NCBI RefSeq assembly: GCF_963675975.1
Contig: NZ_OY780939.1
Coordinates: 930,001 to 994,000 of the forward strand
Origin: Halarcobacter sp.
Lineage (GTDB): Bacteria > Campylobacterota > Campylobacteria > Campylobacterales > Arcobacteraceae
DNA length: 64,000 bases
Direction of reading: 5' to 3'
Of this stretch, positions 1 through 9,240 are shown piece by piece. Below the pieces are notes generated by a model. It was not told the origin of the DNA. It was given only the letters and a program-made list of their open reading frames with translations, and searched no databases. Both the position numbers and the translations under genes were made by a program. Position 1 is the first letter of the stretch. Each line of letters starts with the position of its first letter.

Positions 1-592
1 TCTTTTCATATTTTATTTTAGTTTCATTTGGCTTATACCAAAAGAGGTTGGTAAAGGTTTCATTCTCAGTTTTTAATTTTTCAAGTGAATTTATAATAGT
101 GTTTATTGTTTCACTTTTTCTTCTCTCATATATATTTGTATTTTCAAAGTCAGGATTAATTGGATGTAGAATAATACTTCCATATAAGTCATTTATATAA
201 AAATAGCTTCTACCCTCATTAAATCTGATTGGACGTAAGGCTTCTTTTATTTGTGTTAAGAGAGCTTGTCTATTTAGATTGGGATTTTTCTTATAAATAT
301 TTTCAATTACAGCGTATGCCTCATTTACCCTATTTTTTAGGTCTTCTTTTACTTGTGTCTCTAAGGCATCTTTTTTTTCTTTTATGAGTGAAAAAACTTT
401 TTCAACATGTAGTTTTGCAATCTCTTTATTTGTATCTATATAGTTTTTTTCATATATTTCCATATCTTTTTCAAAGTTTTTTAAATTTTGATAATAGATT
501 AATGCGTTAACTAACAATGCAATTAAGATAATAATAACTACAGGAGAATATTTAATAAAATCTAAAAGATTTTTTTCACTTTTTATTAGCAT
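1..592 (-). CDS. Cache-domain membrane sensor protein, N-terminal part (cut by window edge)
   Basis: An open frame of 197 codons runs off the left edge, so the C-terminal output domain is unseen. Residues about 11-34 form a hydrophobic membrane segment. A helical, charged stretch follows, then residues about 125-146 with NEGRSYFYINDLYG, typical of single Cache (sCache_2-like) periplasmic ligand-binding domains of chemoreceptors, histidine kinases and diguanylate cyclases. The ATG follows directly on the TAG stop of the lipoprotein gene upstream, so the two are probably cotranscribed. Whether the output is kinase, GGDEF or chemotaxis cannot be decided here. Domain call is from recognisable sequence pattern; ligand is unknown. 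Confidence 0.75.
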   Translation of the reverse strand, partial: MLIKSEKNLLDFIKYSPVVIIILIALLVNALIYYQNLKNFEKDMEIYEKNYIDTNKEIAKLHVEKVFSLIKEKKDALETQVKEDLKNRVNEAYAVIENIYKKNPNLNRQALLTQIKEALRPIRFNEGRSYFYINDLYGSIILHPINPDFENTNIYERRKSETINTIINSLEKLKTENETFTNLFWYKPNETKIKYEK

Positions 593-1168
593 CTATTCTT
601 CCAATTGCCTCATGATTTGGGCTTTTGCTCTATTTGATAAAATATTTTCATATAAATGATAATCAACATTAAAAAGTTTTTTACTACTTAGTTGAATATC
701 TTCGGCAAGTGTTGAGGTATCTAGTTTTATTAGTGTAAAAAGTTGTTTTTTATTGTTTTCCCAAAAACCTATAATCTTAGCTTTGTCTAAAGATTTTAGT
801 GCTATTTGTTCAGCTTCTTTTCTCAAATCTTTTTCAAAAACTTTACTTGGAACTTTTTCTAAATAGTTTTTTAGTATTTTCATAGTTTTTATATAAACTT
901 TTCTACTAAGATTGTGTCCGGCACTTATCAAAGCTTTTTGTTTTGATAGTTTTGGTTGCTCTTGGTTTACATTTTTTGTAGCACCAAGAGCAACAATATT
1001 GTTTTTTTCTTTTTGTTCTTTTAGCCAAATGGGAGCTTCATCTGGAATCTCTATTTTAACCCTGTTTTCATCATCCTTTGAGTCAGAAAAAGGGTTTAAT
1101 GAAGAGAATGAAAAACACCCACCAAATAAAGATATTATTAAAACCGAAAGAATAAAACTTTTTTTCAT
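593..1168 (-). CDS. LPP20-type lipoprotein
   Basis: A short secreted protein with a lipoprotein signal peptide: two lysines, a hydrophobic run and the lipobox LFGGC with the acylated Cys at about residue 18, so it is expected to be membrane-anchored in the periplasm or outer membrane. The mature part has the pattern of the LPP20 family (IWLKEQKEK, then VALGATKNV, then helices rich in Lys and Leu). An in-frame TTG three codons upstream would overlap purT; the ATG at 1168 places the start just after the purT stop and is preferred. It lies between purT and a Cache-domain sensor gene. LPP20-family proteins are common in Campylobacterota but their function is poorly defined. Confidence 0.7.
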   Translation of the reverse strand: MKKSFILSVLIISLFGGCFSFSSLNPFSDSKDDENRVKIEIPDEAPIWLKEQKEKNNIVALGATKNVNQEQPKLSKQKALISAGHNLSRKVYIKTMKILKNYLEKVPSKVFEKDLRKEAEQIALKSLDKAKIIGFWENNKKQLFTLIKLDTSTLAEDIQLSSKKLFNVDYHLYENILSNRAKAQIMRQLEE

Positions 1169-1170
1169 AA

Positions 1171-2340
1171 TTAACAATCAGTAAATTTTGAGATAATCTC
1201 TCTTGACTTATCTAATGCAGTCTTACTTGAATCTTTATCAAATACAAGAGCTACAGCCATTCTTCTTCCTTCATGTGATTGAGGTTTACTAAATACTCTT
1301 ACATAACTATTTTCTGTAAAAGCAGAATCTTCTATATCAATAACTGGAGTAAAAGTATCATTTTCAGCTTTATATGCTGCACTTGCTCCACAACCATAAT
1401 CAATATAATCTAATGGCAGACCTAATACAGCTCTAACATGAAGTGCAAATTCACTTTGACTTTGAGTAATCATAGTAACCATTCCTGTATCATGTGGTCT
1501 TGGACTTACTTCACTAAAATAAACTTCATCGCCTTTAATAAATAGTTCAACTCCAAAAATACCTCTACCACCTAAACCATCGGTAATTGTCTTAGCTATC
1601 TCTTGTGCTTTTGTTTTAGCTGTTTCACTCATTTCCATTGGTTGCCATGAGAATACATAGTCACCATTTTTTTGGATATGTCCAATAGGTTCACAGAAAA
1701 CTGTTTGGTTCTCATTTCTTGCAGTTAACATAGTGATCTCATAATCAAAAGTGATAAACTCTTCAACTATTAACTCACTTGCATCTCCTCTAGCTTCTTT
1801 TGCTAACTCCCAAGAGTCCATTAGATCCCCAGCATTTCTTGCAATACTTTGACCATGACCTGATGAACTCATTACAGGTTTAATCACACAAGGAAATCCA
1901 ATCTCTTTTGCAGCATCTTCTAAAGCTTCAAATGTAGTTACAAACTTATAGTTACTTGTTGGTAGGTTTAATCTTTCAGCAGCAAACTCTCTGATGTTTT
2001 TTCTGTTCATAGTTTTATTTACAGCTTCTGCATTTGGGATTACATGAAAACCTTCCTCTTCGGCATCAAATAGTGCTTGAATATTGATTGCTTCAACTTC
2101 AGGCAAAATATATGTTGGTTTTTCTCTTCTGATTACATCTAAAACTTCATTTTTATTTTTCATATTTATTGTATAAGCTTTATTTGCAACTAATTGAGCT
2201 GGAGCATTATTATAAGAATCCACAGCAATAGTTTCAATTCCTAATCTTTGTGCTTCAATTATTACTTCTTTACCTAATTCTCCACTTCCAAGAAGCATAA
2301 TCTTAATCGAATCAGATTTAAGCGGCGCAGTAAATTTCAT
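1171..2340 (-). CDS. purT: Formate-dependent phosphoribosylglycinamide formyltransferase (GAR transformylase 2)
   Basis: Makes formyl-GAR from GAR, formate and ATP in the third step of purine synthesis, replacing the folate-dependent PurN. The 389-residue length is normal for PurT. It has the N-terminal pre-ATP-grasp fold ([18 protein letters not shown], residues about 16-34), the central ATP-binding loop ([14 protein letters not shown]) and the C-terminal ATP-grasp metal site ([20 protein letters not shown] followed by HDTG). It sits 13 nt downstream of the glucosaminidase gene and directly before the lipoprotein gene in a minus-strand run, so it is likely read as part of an operon. purM and purA occur elsewhere in this window. 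Confidence 0.96.
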   Translation of the reverse strand: MKFTAPLKSDSIKIMLLGSGELGKEVIIEAQRLGIETIAVDSYNNAPAQLVANKAYTINMKNKNEVLDVIRREKPTYILPEVEAINIQALFDAEEEGFHVIPNAEAVNKTMNRKNIREFAAERLNLPTSNYKFVTTFEALEDAAKEIGFPCVIKPVMSSSGHGQSIARNAGDLMDSWELAKEARGDASELIVEEFITFDYEITMLTARNENQTVFCEPIGHIQKNGDYVFSWQPMEMSETAKTKAQEIAKTITDGLGGRGIFGVELFIKGDEVYFSEVSPRPHDTGMVTMITQSQSEFALHVRAVLGLPLDYIDYGCGASAAYKAENDTFTPVIDIEDSAFTENSYVRVFSKPQSHEGRRMAVALVFDKDSSKTALDKSREIISKFTDC

Positions 2341-2353
2341 TTTTTTCCTTTTG

Positions 2354-3088
2354 TTAATCTAGATTTTTTATTTTTTCAAAAAATTTAATATCGTATTCTA
2401 TTAATTTATTTTTTGTAATTATTGACTGTAAAATTTTTACATAGTCATGACCAATACCTGAATATTTTGTCATTGTAGCACTCAAAGATAAACCATTGAT
2501 AAATATTTTACTATTTCTCATATTTTCTCTAAGTGTTCTAAAGTTTTTATATGCAGATGTACGGTTTAGGTTTAACATATATGCTGCAATTGAGTCTTCT
2601 AAAGTAGCGAAAACTCTTACTAAGTGTCGTTTTCCTTCTGGTCTATCTAAAGGTACCATTCCAATTTTAGGATTATAAGTCCAGTGACCGAATATATTAT
2701 TTGCTTGTTTGAAGAATCTACTTTTCCCCCAACCACTCTCGGTAGCTGCCTGAGCTAAAGCCATAGAAGGGGGAACAATATCTATTCTTTTTATATATTT
2801 AGGATAATCAAATATATCTTGGATTTTATATCTTTTTTGTAGAAATTCTAGTTTTTCGTACTCTAAAGAGCCTTTTATTGGCAAAGGAGATTTTTCTAAA
2901 GATTTAATAAAAAGTCTATCCGCTAGTATCTTTATATTTTCAATCTCTATTCTTTTTTCAAAATATTCAAAAAAGAAATCTTTTGCTTTTTTTGAAGACA
3001 TTTTATAATACTCATCTGGAAAACCAGATTGAGCATAACTTACACTAAAAAAAACAAGAACTAATAAAATTTTTGATAAAAAATTCAT
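2354..3088 (-). CDS. Bax-type glucosaminidase, exported peptidoglycan hydrolase
   Basis: A 244-residue protein with an N-terminal signal peptide (residues 1-19, ending SVSYAQS) and a Bax/FlgJ-like glucosaminidase domain (GH73 group). The core motif [16 protein letters not shown] at about residues 111-126 carries the presumed catalytic Glu, followed by QANNIFGHW, the usual second signature of this fold. The protein should cleave N-acetylglucosaminyl bonds of murein in the periplasm. It starts next to the dapF stop, with dapF making the murein precursor diaminopimelate, so the pairing makes sense functionally. No SH3 or LysM cell-wall binding module is seen. The exact bond specificity is inferred from the family. 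Confidence 0.85.
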   Translation of the reverse strand: MNFLSKILLVLVFFSVSYAQSGFPDEYYKMSSKKAKDFFFEYFEKRIEIENIKILADRLFIKSLEKSPLPIKGSLEYEKLEFLQKRYKIQDIFDYPKYIKRIDIVPPSMALAQAATESGWGKSRFFKQANNIFGHWTYNPKIGMVPLDRPEGKRHLVRVFATLEDSIAAYMLNLNRTSAYKNFRTLRENMRNSKIFINGLSLSATMTKYSGIGHDYVKILQSIITKNKLIEYDIKFFEKIKNLD

Positions 3089-3089
3089 G

Positions 3090-3830
3090 TTAATCGAATG
3101 TAGCAGTAAACACTTTTTTTACTGCCCCTTTAAAAAATATTTTATTATCAACAATTGAAACTGTTAACTCTTCTTTACTTTTTGGATAAACAAGGGCTAA
3201 ATCTTCCACTAGGTTTAATTGGTTTGCTCTTAAAAAACAAGCAACCATACCAGTTCCACAAGCTAAAGTTTCTCCCTCAACACCTCTTTCGTAAGTTCTT
3301 ACATAGATTTTTCCATCTTCTACTTTTGCAAAGTTTACATTTGCATTGTGTTCATATCTCATTTTTGCACATAAATCATGGTTATATTGTTCTAAATCAT
3401 CTACAAATGTAACTAAGTGAGGAACTCCCGTATCTATTAAATACCAAGTGAAACCCTCTTGTTCAAACTCTTCTTTTATAACTTTAGGCTCAGTCATTTG
3501 TGTTTTTACCACATTTTGTGTAACTTCAGACTCTATGATTCCTGCTTCAGTTAAAAATTTCATTTTTGAAGCTGCTAAGTTATTGTTGTATGCATAGTGT
3601 GCAACTGCTCTTGTGGCATTTCCACACATTGCGGCATCACTTCCATCACTGTTATAAAATTTCCATTTAAAATCTGCATCTTCACAAGGAAGTAGGGCAA
3701 CTAAACCGTCTGCTCCAATACCTTCTGTTCTATTACATAGTCTTATGGCATCTTGTGTAAAATCTTTCTCTACAAAAGAGTGAAATATAACAAAGTCATT
3801 TCCACTTGCAGAGTATTTTGCATAGGTCAT
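3090..3830 (-). CDS. dapF: Diaminopimelate epimerase
   Basis: Interconverts LL- and meso-diaminopimelate, the last branch point for lysine and peptidoglycan precursor. Both active-site cysteines are present in their usual contexts: MCGNATRAVAHY near residue 68 and ACGTGMVA near residue 190. The N-terminal KYSASGNDFV motif is also typical, and 246 residues is the normal size. Its start overlaps the coaE stop by 4 nt (ATGA type), which points to translational coupling. Upstream of the glucosaminidase gene, it forms part of the coaE-dapF-bax-purT run. Confidence 0.96.
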   Translation of the reverse strand: MTYAKYSASGNDFVIFHSFVEKDFTQDAIRLCNRTEGIGADGLVALLPCEDADFKWKFYNSDGSDAAMCGNATRAVAHYAYNNNLAASKMKFLTEAGIIESEVTQNVVKTQMTEPKVIKEEFEQEGFTWYLIDTGVPHLVTFVDDLEQYNHDLCAKMRYEHNANVNFAKVEDGKIYVRTYERGVEGETLACGTGMVACFLRANQLNLVEDLALVYPKSKEELTVSIVDNKIFFKGAVKKVFTATFD

Positions 3831-4417
3831 AAAATCTCCTTAATAATTCTTTCTACTTCATTTTGCAAATTTTTTAAATTTGAAGAGTTATCAATAACTA
3901 AATTAGCTAACTCTTTTTTCTTTTCTATATCCATTTGATTGGACATTTTGATTTTTGCTTCCTCTTCATCTATATTATCCCTTTGCATCAATCTTTGAAC
4001 TTGCAACTCTTTTGGAGTATACACAACCAAAGATTTAGAGATTGGATATTGCATTTTCTCAAAAAACAAAGGAATATCTATAAAGTAAGGTTTCCCTTGA
4101 CTTTCAAATACTCTTGATTCTTTTACAATCTCCTCTTTTATTAATGGGTGAAGAAGTGCCTCTAGTTTTAATTTGTTTTCTTCATTTGAAAATATGATTT
4201 TTCCTAGTTTTTTTCTAAGAACTTTACCGTTTTCAACATACTCATCTCCAAACATTGAAGCTATTTTCCCACTATTTTGATCAAGAAGTTTATGGGCTAT
4301 TTTATCAGCATCAATTGTTAAAAAGCCATGAAGCTTTAAAAGATTACAAACTGTACTTTTTCCTGTAGCAATTCCACCTGTAAGTGCAATTGCATATTTA
4401 AATAAATCATTACTCAT
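3827..4417 (-). CDS. coaE: Dephospho-CoA kinase
   Basis: Phosphorylates the 3'-hydroxyl of dephospho-CoA, the last step of coenzyme A synthesis. A P-loop at residues about 14-22 (GGIATGKST), the DADKIAH motif, and the lid region with QRLMQRDN identify the family; 196 residues is the standard length. The gene overlaps dapF by 4 nt downstream and lies 57 nt after the speE-like gene, so it probably belongs to the same minus-strand operon. Confidence 0.95.
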   Translation of the reverse strand: MSNDLFKYAIALTGGIATGKSTVCNLLKLHGFLTIDADKIAHKLLDQNSGKIASMFGDEYVENGKVLRKKLGKIIFSNEENKLKLEALLHPLIKEEIVKESRVFESQGKPYFIDIPLFFEKMQYPISKSLVVYTPKELQVQRLMQRDNIDEEEAKIKMSNQMDIEKKKELANLVIDNSSNLKNLQNEVERIIKEIL

Positions 4418-4474
4418 AGTATTTATTTTACTAAAATAATGATTTATTTTTTATTATTAAGATATTTTTAGGGA

Positions 4475-5017
4475 TTATCTCTTAGCTATACCAGTAAGAG
4501 CTTTGTGTTGAGCAGCTGGAAATACAAATGAAGCTGAGTGTATTTCTGTAGAATAATATTCTAAATCAACTAATAAATCTGATCTTTGTAAGATTATATC
4601 AGCTGTAGGGTGATATTTTTTAGAAGCTAAAATAGCTGTATCGTGTCCAAATCTAAATGGCATAGCGATCCAGAACTGTTCCCCAACCAATTTTAAATCA
4701 GCTTTTAGTTTCTCTTCATCTTTATGATAACTTTCAGTTGCAAATGTGATGATACCATCATCTTTTAAAACTCTTTGAATATTTGCTAAAAGTAGTTCAT
4801 CGATATTTACATCAGTAAAAATCACAACATCTACATCTTTTTCATTTTTTGCATTAAAAGTTGCTAAATCTATAAACTCAATATTTCCTGTATGTTTAGA
4901 AGCCTCTTTTTTTATACCTTCGTTAATTGTTCCTACTATTGAAACATTTTGTGCTTCTTTATGTGTACACAATGGCGTATGTACCATCATTTCATTAAAA
5001 GCTTGATTTTCTTTCAT
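4475..5017 (-). CDS. Shortened spermidine synthase-like protein
   Basis: About 180 residues that match the C-terminal, Rossmann-like part of Campylobacterota spermidine synthases (SpeE): the N-terminus MMVHTPLCTH corresponds to the conserved strand before the nucleotide-binding loop, and the C-terminus LEYYSTEIHSASFVFP is a good family match. The N-terminal beta domain is absent (full SpeE is about 260-280 residues), and the usual glycine-rich GGGDG loop reads IVGTINEG. It may be a divergent or inactive paralogue. An ATG at 5017 lies about 10 nt after an AGGA ribosome site; a TTG at 5026 is too close to it. Probably first gene of the coaE-dapF-purT run. Confidence 0.65.
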   Translation of the reverse strand: MKENQAFNEMMVHTPLCTHKEAQNVSIVGTINEGIKKEASKHTGNIEFIDLATFNAKNEKDVDVVIFTDVNIDELLLANIQRVLKDDGIITFATESYHKDEEKLKADLKLVGEQFWIAMPFRFGHDTAILASKKYHPTADIILQRSDLLVDLEYYSTEIHSASFVFPAAQHKALTGIAKR

Positions 5018-5051
5018 CTTATTCAAGTCCTTATTTTATAAAAATTTCGAT

Positions 5052-5057
5052 ATAATA
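5052..5057 (+). promoter_or_regulatory. Candidate -10 box for purM
   Basis: A consensus TATAAT lies 90 nt before the purM start in the divergent gap between the speE-like gene and purM. The surrounding sequence is A/T-rich, as usual for Campylobacterota sigma-70 promoters, which lack a strong -35. A second A/T-rich hexamer near 5113 is an alternative. Confidence 0.4.
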
Positions 5058-5146
5058 CCACAAATTTTTTAAATTGCAAGGATATATTAACTAAGCAATC
5101 TTAAGATGCTTTGAATATATTACTCTAATTAACAATAAGGAACGTA

Positions 5147-6142
5147 ATGTCAACTGTAAGTTACAAAGATGCAGGTGTAGATATAGATGCTGGAAATCAG
5201 TTTGTAGAAAATATTAAACCACATGTAAAATCAACTATGATACCAGGTGTTTTAGGTGGAATTGGATCTTTCGCTGGAGCTTTTGAGCTACCAACAGGAT
5301 ACAAAGAACCTGTACTTCTTTCTGGAACAGACGGTGTTGGAACAAAACTAAAATTAGCAATTGATTCTAAAAAATTTGACACAGTAGGGATTGACTTAGT
5401 TGCTATGTGTACAAATGACTTGTTATGTAATTTTGGTGAGCCACTATTTTTCTTAGATTATTATGCAACTGCAAAACTTGAAGTAGATGAAGCAACAGAT
5501 GTTGTAAAAGGTATTGCTGAGGGTTGTATAAGAAGTGAATGTGCATTAGTTGGTGGTGAAACTGCTGAGATGCCAGGTATGTACAAAGAGGGTGATTTCG
5601 ATTTAGCTGGTTTTTGTGTAGGTATTGCAGAAAAATCTGAATTAAATAGAATTGAAAAAATTGAAAGTGGTGATGTGTTAATCGCTTTACCATCTTCAGG
5701 TGTACATTCAAATGGTTTCTCTTTAGTAAGAAAACTTCTTTTAGAAAAATTAGGTATGACTTTAGAAGATGAATTTGATGGAAAACCATTAAAAGATATA
5801 CTTTTAGAGCCAACTAGAATTTATGTAAAAGAGTTCAAAGCGAATAAAGAAAATATCAATGCTTTAGCACATATTACAGGTGGAGGAATTACTGAAAACC
5901 TTCCAAGAGTATTACCTGACAATTTAAAAGCTGTAGTTGATAGAAGTAAAATTCAAGTATTACCTATTTTTGAATTTATGTCTCAATTTGTAGAAGTTGA
6001 AGAGATGTATAGAACATTTAATATGGGTGTAGGAATGGTGCTTGTTGTAAATCCAAAAAATGTTGACAGTGTATTAGCTAATACTGATGGATATGTTATT
6101 GGAGAAATAGCACAAGGTGAAAAAGGTGTTGAGTTTATTTAA
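5147..6142 (+). CDS. purM: Phosphoribosylformylglycinamidine cyclo-ligase (AIR synthetase)
   Basis: Closes the imidazole ring to give aminoimidazole ribotide in purine synthesis, using ATP. The 331-residue length and motifs are standard: N-terminal [24 protein letters not shown] at about residues 62-73, [12 protein letters not shown] near residue 140, and [14 protein letters not shown] near residue 241. A ribosome-binding site (AAGGAACGTA) precedes the ATG at good spacing. It is transcribed alone, diverging from the speE-coaE-dapF run and converging on the pirin gene with only 11 nt between stops. Confidence 0.97.
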   Translation: MSTVSYKDAGVDIDAGNQFVENIKPHVKSTMIPGVLGGIGSFAGAFELPTGYKEPVLLSGTDGVGTKLKLAIDSKKFDTVGIDLVAMCTNDLLCNFGEPLFFLDYYATAKLEVDEATDVVKGIAEGCIRSECALVGGETAEMPGMYKEGDFDLAGFCVGIAEKSELNRIEKIESGDVLIALPSSGVHSNGFSLVRKLLLEKLGMTLEDEFDGKPLKDILLEPTRIYVKEFKANKENINALAHITGGGITENLPRVLPDNLKAVVDRSKIQVLPIFEFMSQFVEVEEMYRTFNMGVGMVLVVNPKNVDSVLANTDGYVIGEIAQGEKGVEFI

Positions 6143-6153
6143 ACTCAAACCTT

Positions 6154-6855
6154 TTAACTAGCCATTTCAATAAAAAGAAAATGTGAATTTTCTAAAGCTT
6201 CAATTTTTATAGATTTCTCTTCTGTAATCTCAAGTGCATCCCCATAGTCTAAAATAATATCATTTATATTTGCTTTACCCTCAATTAATACAAAATAGAT
6301 TTGTCTGTTAGTTTTTATATCATATTCTAGTTCTTTATTTTTATCAAGTTCACTAACATACATATTTATATCTTGATGTATTTTTACTTTTGCTTCACCA
6401 TTTGTAGAAGATACAATATTTAATAAGTTGTTTTTTCTTTCTTCTTCTTTAAACTTATGTGAACCATAAAGTTTTGGTAAACCATTTTTGGGTGGTAAAA
6501 TCCATATTTGTAAAAGTCTTAATATTTTTGAATTGTGAAGATTATGTTCACTGTGATATATACCATCTCCAGCACTTAAGTATTGAACTTCACCTCTTTT
6601 TAGTGTTTCTTCATTTCCCATAGAATCTTTATGTGTAATCTCACCATCTATAACATATGAGATAATCTCCATATTTGAATGAGGGTGAGTATTAAATCCA
6701 GAGTTTGGTTCTATTAAATCATCATTTATAACTCTTAACACACCAAAATTCATATTTTGGGGATTATAGTATTCAGCAAAAGAGAAATGAAATCTACTTC
6801 TTAACCAACCTAGGTTGGAACCTCCCATATTCTCTTTTGGTAGTTTTTTTAACAT
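6154..6855 (-). CDS. Pirin family cupin protein
   Basis: A 233-residue bicupin of the pirin/YhhW family. The N-terminal cupin keeps the metal-binding residues: the HPHSNME motif near residue 58 supplies two His, and SAGDGIYHSEHN near residue 95 supplies the third His and a Glu. Pirins of this type bind iron and some cleave flavonols such as quercetin (YhhW); their natural role in bacteria is often linked to oxidative or electrophile stress. It is last in the yceI-dioxygenase-reductase-pirin run, 3 nt after the FMN reductase gene, so it is expected to share the MarR-controlled promoter upstream of yceI. Confidence 0.88.
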   Translation of the reverse strand: MLKKLPKENMGGSNLGWLRSRFHFSFAEYYNPQNMNFGVLRVINDDLIEPNSGFNTHPHSNMEIISYVIDGEITHKDSMGNEETLKRGEVQYLSAGDGIYHSEHNLHNSKILRLLQIWILPPKNGLPKLYGSHKFKEEERKNNLLNIVSSTNGEAKVKIHQDINMYVSELDKNKELEYDIKTNRQIYFVLIEGKANINDIILDYGDALEITEEKSIKIEALENSHFLFIEMAS

Positions 6856-6858
6856 AAC

Positions 6859-7362
6859 TTATTCTTTGATTAGACTTGAAAATTGATCTAATATTCTATT
6901 TGAGCTATCTTCTCTTAGAGGATTAGTGTATGATGTTACAATCTCTCTTGGTATTACAATTGAACCTAGTCTTGTAAATTGGGCTCTAAGTGAGTTCATT
7001 AAATCAATTCCATTACTTCCTGAGTGAGTAGCTAATTGTATTTTTTTAAAAGAAAATAAAGCTCTAAAATCATCTCCAATTCTTGATACCCAAGATATCA
7101 TATTTACTAACACAGGAGGAACACCAAAGTTATATTCAGGTGAAACAAAAATATATCCTGAAGCAGTTTTCATTTTTTCACTTAAATCTAAAGCTTTTTG
7201 AGGAATACCATCATTTTGCTCTTTATTTGTATCATACATTGGTAAATCTAAGTCTACCAAGTTTATTATTTCACTATTTAAATTTTTATCATTTAATTGA
7301 GTTTGTAGCTTTTGAGCTAATTTTACATTTTCATTTAAACTTGCAACAAATATTAATATCAT
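6859..7362 (-). CDS. NADPH-dependent FMN reductase family oxidoreductase
   Basis: A 167-residue flavodoxin-like protein of the NADPH-dependent FMN reductase/quinone reductase group (relatives: ChrR, YieF, azoreductase-like). The segment FVSPEYNFGVPPVLVNMISW at about residues 93-112 is the conserved flavin-contact region, and LATHSGSNG near residue 131 is a second family motif. Likely reduces quinones, azo or other electrophilic substrates by two-electron transfer in the cytoplasm. It is encoded between the dioxygenase and pirin genes with 3-nt gaps, which fits a detoxification operon under the MarR repressor at 8772-9221. Substrate is inferred, not shown. Confidence 0.88.
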   Translation of the reverse strand: MILIFVASLNENVKLAQKLQTQLNDKNLNSEIINLVDLDLPMYDTNKEQNDGIPQKALDLSEKMKTASGYIFVSPEYNFGVPPVLVNMISWVSRIGDDFRALFSFKKIQLATHSGSNGIDLMNSLRAQFTRLGSIVIPREIVTSYTNPLREDSSNRILDQFSSLIKE

Positions 7363-7365
7363 TAT

Positions 7366-8142
7366 TTACCCTTTAAATATTATTGAATCCATTGATTGAT
7401 TGCCATACATATATGTGTCATGTAGGCTTTCTCCTATTTTGTCTTTTGAGCTTCCAAGTGTTACATAAAATGGTAAAAAATGTTCAGGAGTAGGGTGGTT
7501 TTGTCTAAAATATTTACTTTTTGATTCTATATCAAGTAAAGTATTATAATCTGCTTCTTTTACATTTTCAACAACCCAGTCATGGAAACCTTTTGCATAA
7601 TCTTTTATATGTTTACTATCTTCTACCCAATCAATATCTCTTAAGTTATGAGTCATTGCACCACTTGCAATAATTAATGTATTTTTTCTTAAACTTTGTA
7701 ATGCTTCACCCAATTTAAATAATTGATACTGGTTAAAAGTATATGGCAAAGATAGCTGTATTACAGGTATATCTGCTTTGGGATACATAAATCTAAGTGG
7801 TGACCATACACCATGGTCATAACCACCTCTAGAATAATCTTTTTCTACTTCAAAACCTTCATTGTTTAGAAGGTTAATTATCTCATCTGCTTTTTGTAAA
7901 TCACTATTTGCAGGATAAGTTAATCTATATAATTCTTCTGGAAAATTATAGAAGTCATAAATCAAAGAGGGTGACTCTTCGTATAAAATCTTCAAATTAT
8001 TTGTCACCCAGTGAGCAGATATTACCAAGATAAATTCAGGCTTTTCATATTTAGTTGACAACTCTTTTAAAAATTCAGTTGTATTATTATTCATGATCAT
8101 CAACATAGGTGAGCCGTGAGATACATATATACTTGGTAACAT
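7366..8142 (-). CDS. DODA-type extradiol ring-cleavage dioxygenase
   Basis: A 258-residue protein of the class III extradiol (LigB/DODA, YgiD) family. Metal-binding histidines are visible in SHGSPM (residues 9-14), ISAHWVT near residue 42, and YDHGVWSPLRFMYP near residue 108. These enzymes open catechol-type rings between or next to the hydroxyls; bacterial YgiD acts on DOPA. With a quinone-type reductase and pirin in the same run, a role in clearing catechol or hydroquinone products is plausible. It lies 9 nt downstream of yceI and 3 nt before the reductase gene. Confidence 0.9.
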   Translation of the reverse strand: MLPSIYVSHGSPMLMIMNNNTTEFLKELSTKYEKPEFILVISAHWVTNNLKILYEESPSLIYDFYNFPEELYRLTYPANSDLQKADEIINLLNNEGFEVEKDYSRGGYDHGVWSPLRFMYPKADIPVIQLSLPYTFNQYQLFKLGEALQSLRKNTLIIASGAMTHNLRDIDWVEDSKHIKDYAKGFHDWVVENVKEADYNTLLDIESKSKYFRQNHPTPEHFLPFYVTLGSSKDKIGESLHDTYMYGNQSMDSIIFKG

Positions 8143-8151
8143 CGTTTTTCC

Positions 8152-8718
8152 TTATTTTTCTAAAATACCTTGGATTTCTAGATTAATGTTTACTTCTTCA
8201 CTAACCATTACTCCACCAGCTTCAAGTGCTTTATTCCAGTTAAGACCGAAATCTTTTCTATTTACTTCACCTTCAATCTCTAAAGCAACTCTTTTATTTC
8301 CCCATGGATCTACTGCTTCACCAGTTTTTTCAATTTCAAATACAACATCTTTTGTAACACCTCTCATAGTTAATTTACCATAAGCTTTTTCACCTTCAAC
8401 TTTTTCAATTTTTAAAGTTAATTTTGGGTGGTTTGCAGCATCAAAGAAATCAGCTGATTTTAAGTGACCATCTCTTTTTTCATTATCTGTGTTAATAGAA
8501 TCAACTTCTGCTGTACCTGTTACTGATTTTATTGCTCCTGTTTTTTCATCATATACAAAAGAACCAGCAAATTTTTCAAAATTTCCTCTTACATTTGAGA
8601 TCATAAGGTGTTTAACCTTGAATCCAACATTTGAGTGTGCAGGGTCTACGTTATAAGTTCCTGCATATAATGCACCTGCTGCGATAATTGATGCTAATCC
8701 TACTTTAATTAATTTCAT
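8152..8718 (-). CDS. YceI family periplasmic lipid-binding protein
   Basis: A 188-residue secreted protein: signal peptide residues 1-19 (ending ALYAG), then the YceI lipocalin-like fold with YNVDPAHSNVGFKVKHLMIS at its start and DFGLNWNK near residue 156. YceI proteins bind polyisoprenoid chains, such as quinones or their precursors, in the periplasm. It is first in the four-gene detoxification run. A MarR-type operator lies 22-33 bp upstream of its start (8740-8751), so repression of the whole run from here is expected. Confidence 0.93.
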   Translation of the reverse strand: MKLIKVGLASIIAAGALYAGTYNVDPAHSNVGFKVKHLMISNVRGNFEKFAGSFVYDEKTGAIKSVTGTAEVDSINTDNEKRDGHLKSADFFDAANHPKLTLKIEKVEGEKAYGKLTMRGVTKDVVFEIEKTGEAVDPWGNKRVALEIEGEVNRKDFGLNWNKALEAGGVMVSEEVNINLEIQGILEK

Positions 8719-8739
8719 TTTTTTTCCTTTTGTTTAAAT

Positions 8740-8751
8740 TACTAGTTAGTA
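8740..8751. promoter_or_regulatory. MarR operator upstream of yceI
   Basis: TACTAGTTAGTA, an inverted repeat TACTA-N2-TAGTA within the 16-bp string TTACTAGTTAGTACTA (8739-8754). The same 16-bp string recurs exactly at 9289-9304, and a perfect palindromic version is at 9248-9259 in the marR promoter. Its position 22-33 bp before the yceI start suggests overlap with the promoter or transcription start. Confidence 0.8.
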
Positions 8752-8771
8752 CTATGTGATTAAAAAAAAGC

Positions 8772-9221
8772 TTATGCTTTATAAACTTTTCTCAACAAAT
8801 TATAAAGAGTTTCAAGCTCATCTTCCTCTAAAACACCCATATAATCAAATATATTTTGTGCATGTTGAGGGAAAATTGCTTTCATTTTATCTTTACCCTT
8901 TTGAGTAATAGATAAAATACTTGCTCTTTTATCTTCAGGATTTACAACTGATGTAATCCAACCGTCTCTTTTTAAATTTTTTACCACTACAGTGATATTT
9001 CCTGGTGTACTAAGAGTTAACTTAGTAATAGAACCAATACTTAAATCACCTCTATGGTAAAGTACTTCCAAAACCTTAAATTGATTAAAAGTTAATTCAT
9101 GTTCAGAAAAATATTTAAGTTCTTGAGTAAAAAATTTATTATATGTCTTTGAAACTTGTACCCAAGTTTTCATAGATATATCTGTTTTTTTACCATAACT
9201 AATTAAACTTTTTCTTTCCAT
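8772..9221 (-). CDS. MarR family transcriptional repressor
   Basis: A 149-residue winged-helix regulator. The recognition region LTLSTPGNITVVVKNLKRDGWI and wing VNPEDKRASILSITQKGK are classic MarR features; flanking helices form the dimer interface. It contains no cysteine, so a thiol switch such as OhrR is unlikely and direct ligand binding is more probable. It faces the same way as the yceI run but has its own consensus promoter with an operator in the spacer, so autorepression plus repression of yceI-dioxygenase-reductase-pirin is inferred. By analogy with MhqR-type regulators next to ring-cleaving dioxygenases and quinone reductases, the signal may be a quinone or phenolic compound. Confidence 0.9.
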   Translation of the reverse strand: MERKSLISYGKKTDISMKTWVQVSKTYNKFFTQELKYFSEHELTFNQFKVLEVLYHRGDLSIGSITKLTLSTPGNITVVVKNLKRDGWITSVVNPEDKRASILSITQKGKDKMKAIFPQHAQNIFDYMGVLEEDELETLYNLLRKVYKA

Positions 9222-9240
9222 CTTTAACTCCTTGGATGAA

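Noticed and set aside
5403-5813. Long minus-strand frame opposite purM
   Set aside because: Composition rich in His, Leu and Gln is typical of antisense frames over AT-rich genes; no ribosome site and purM is certain.
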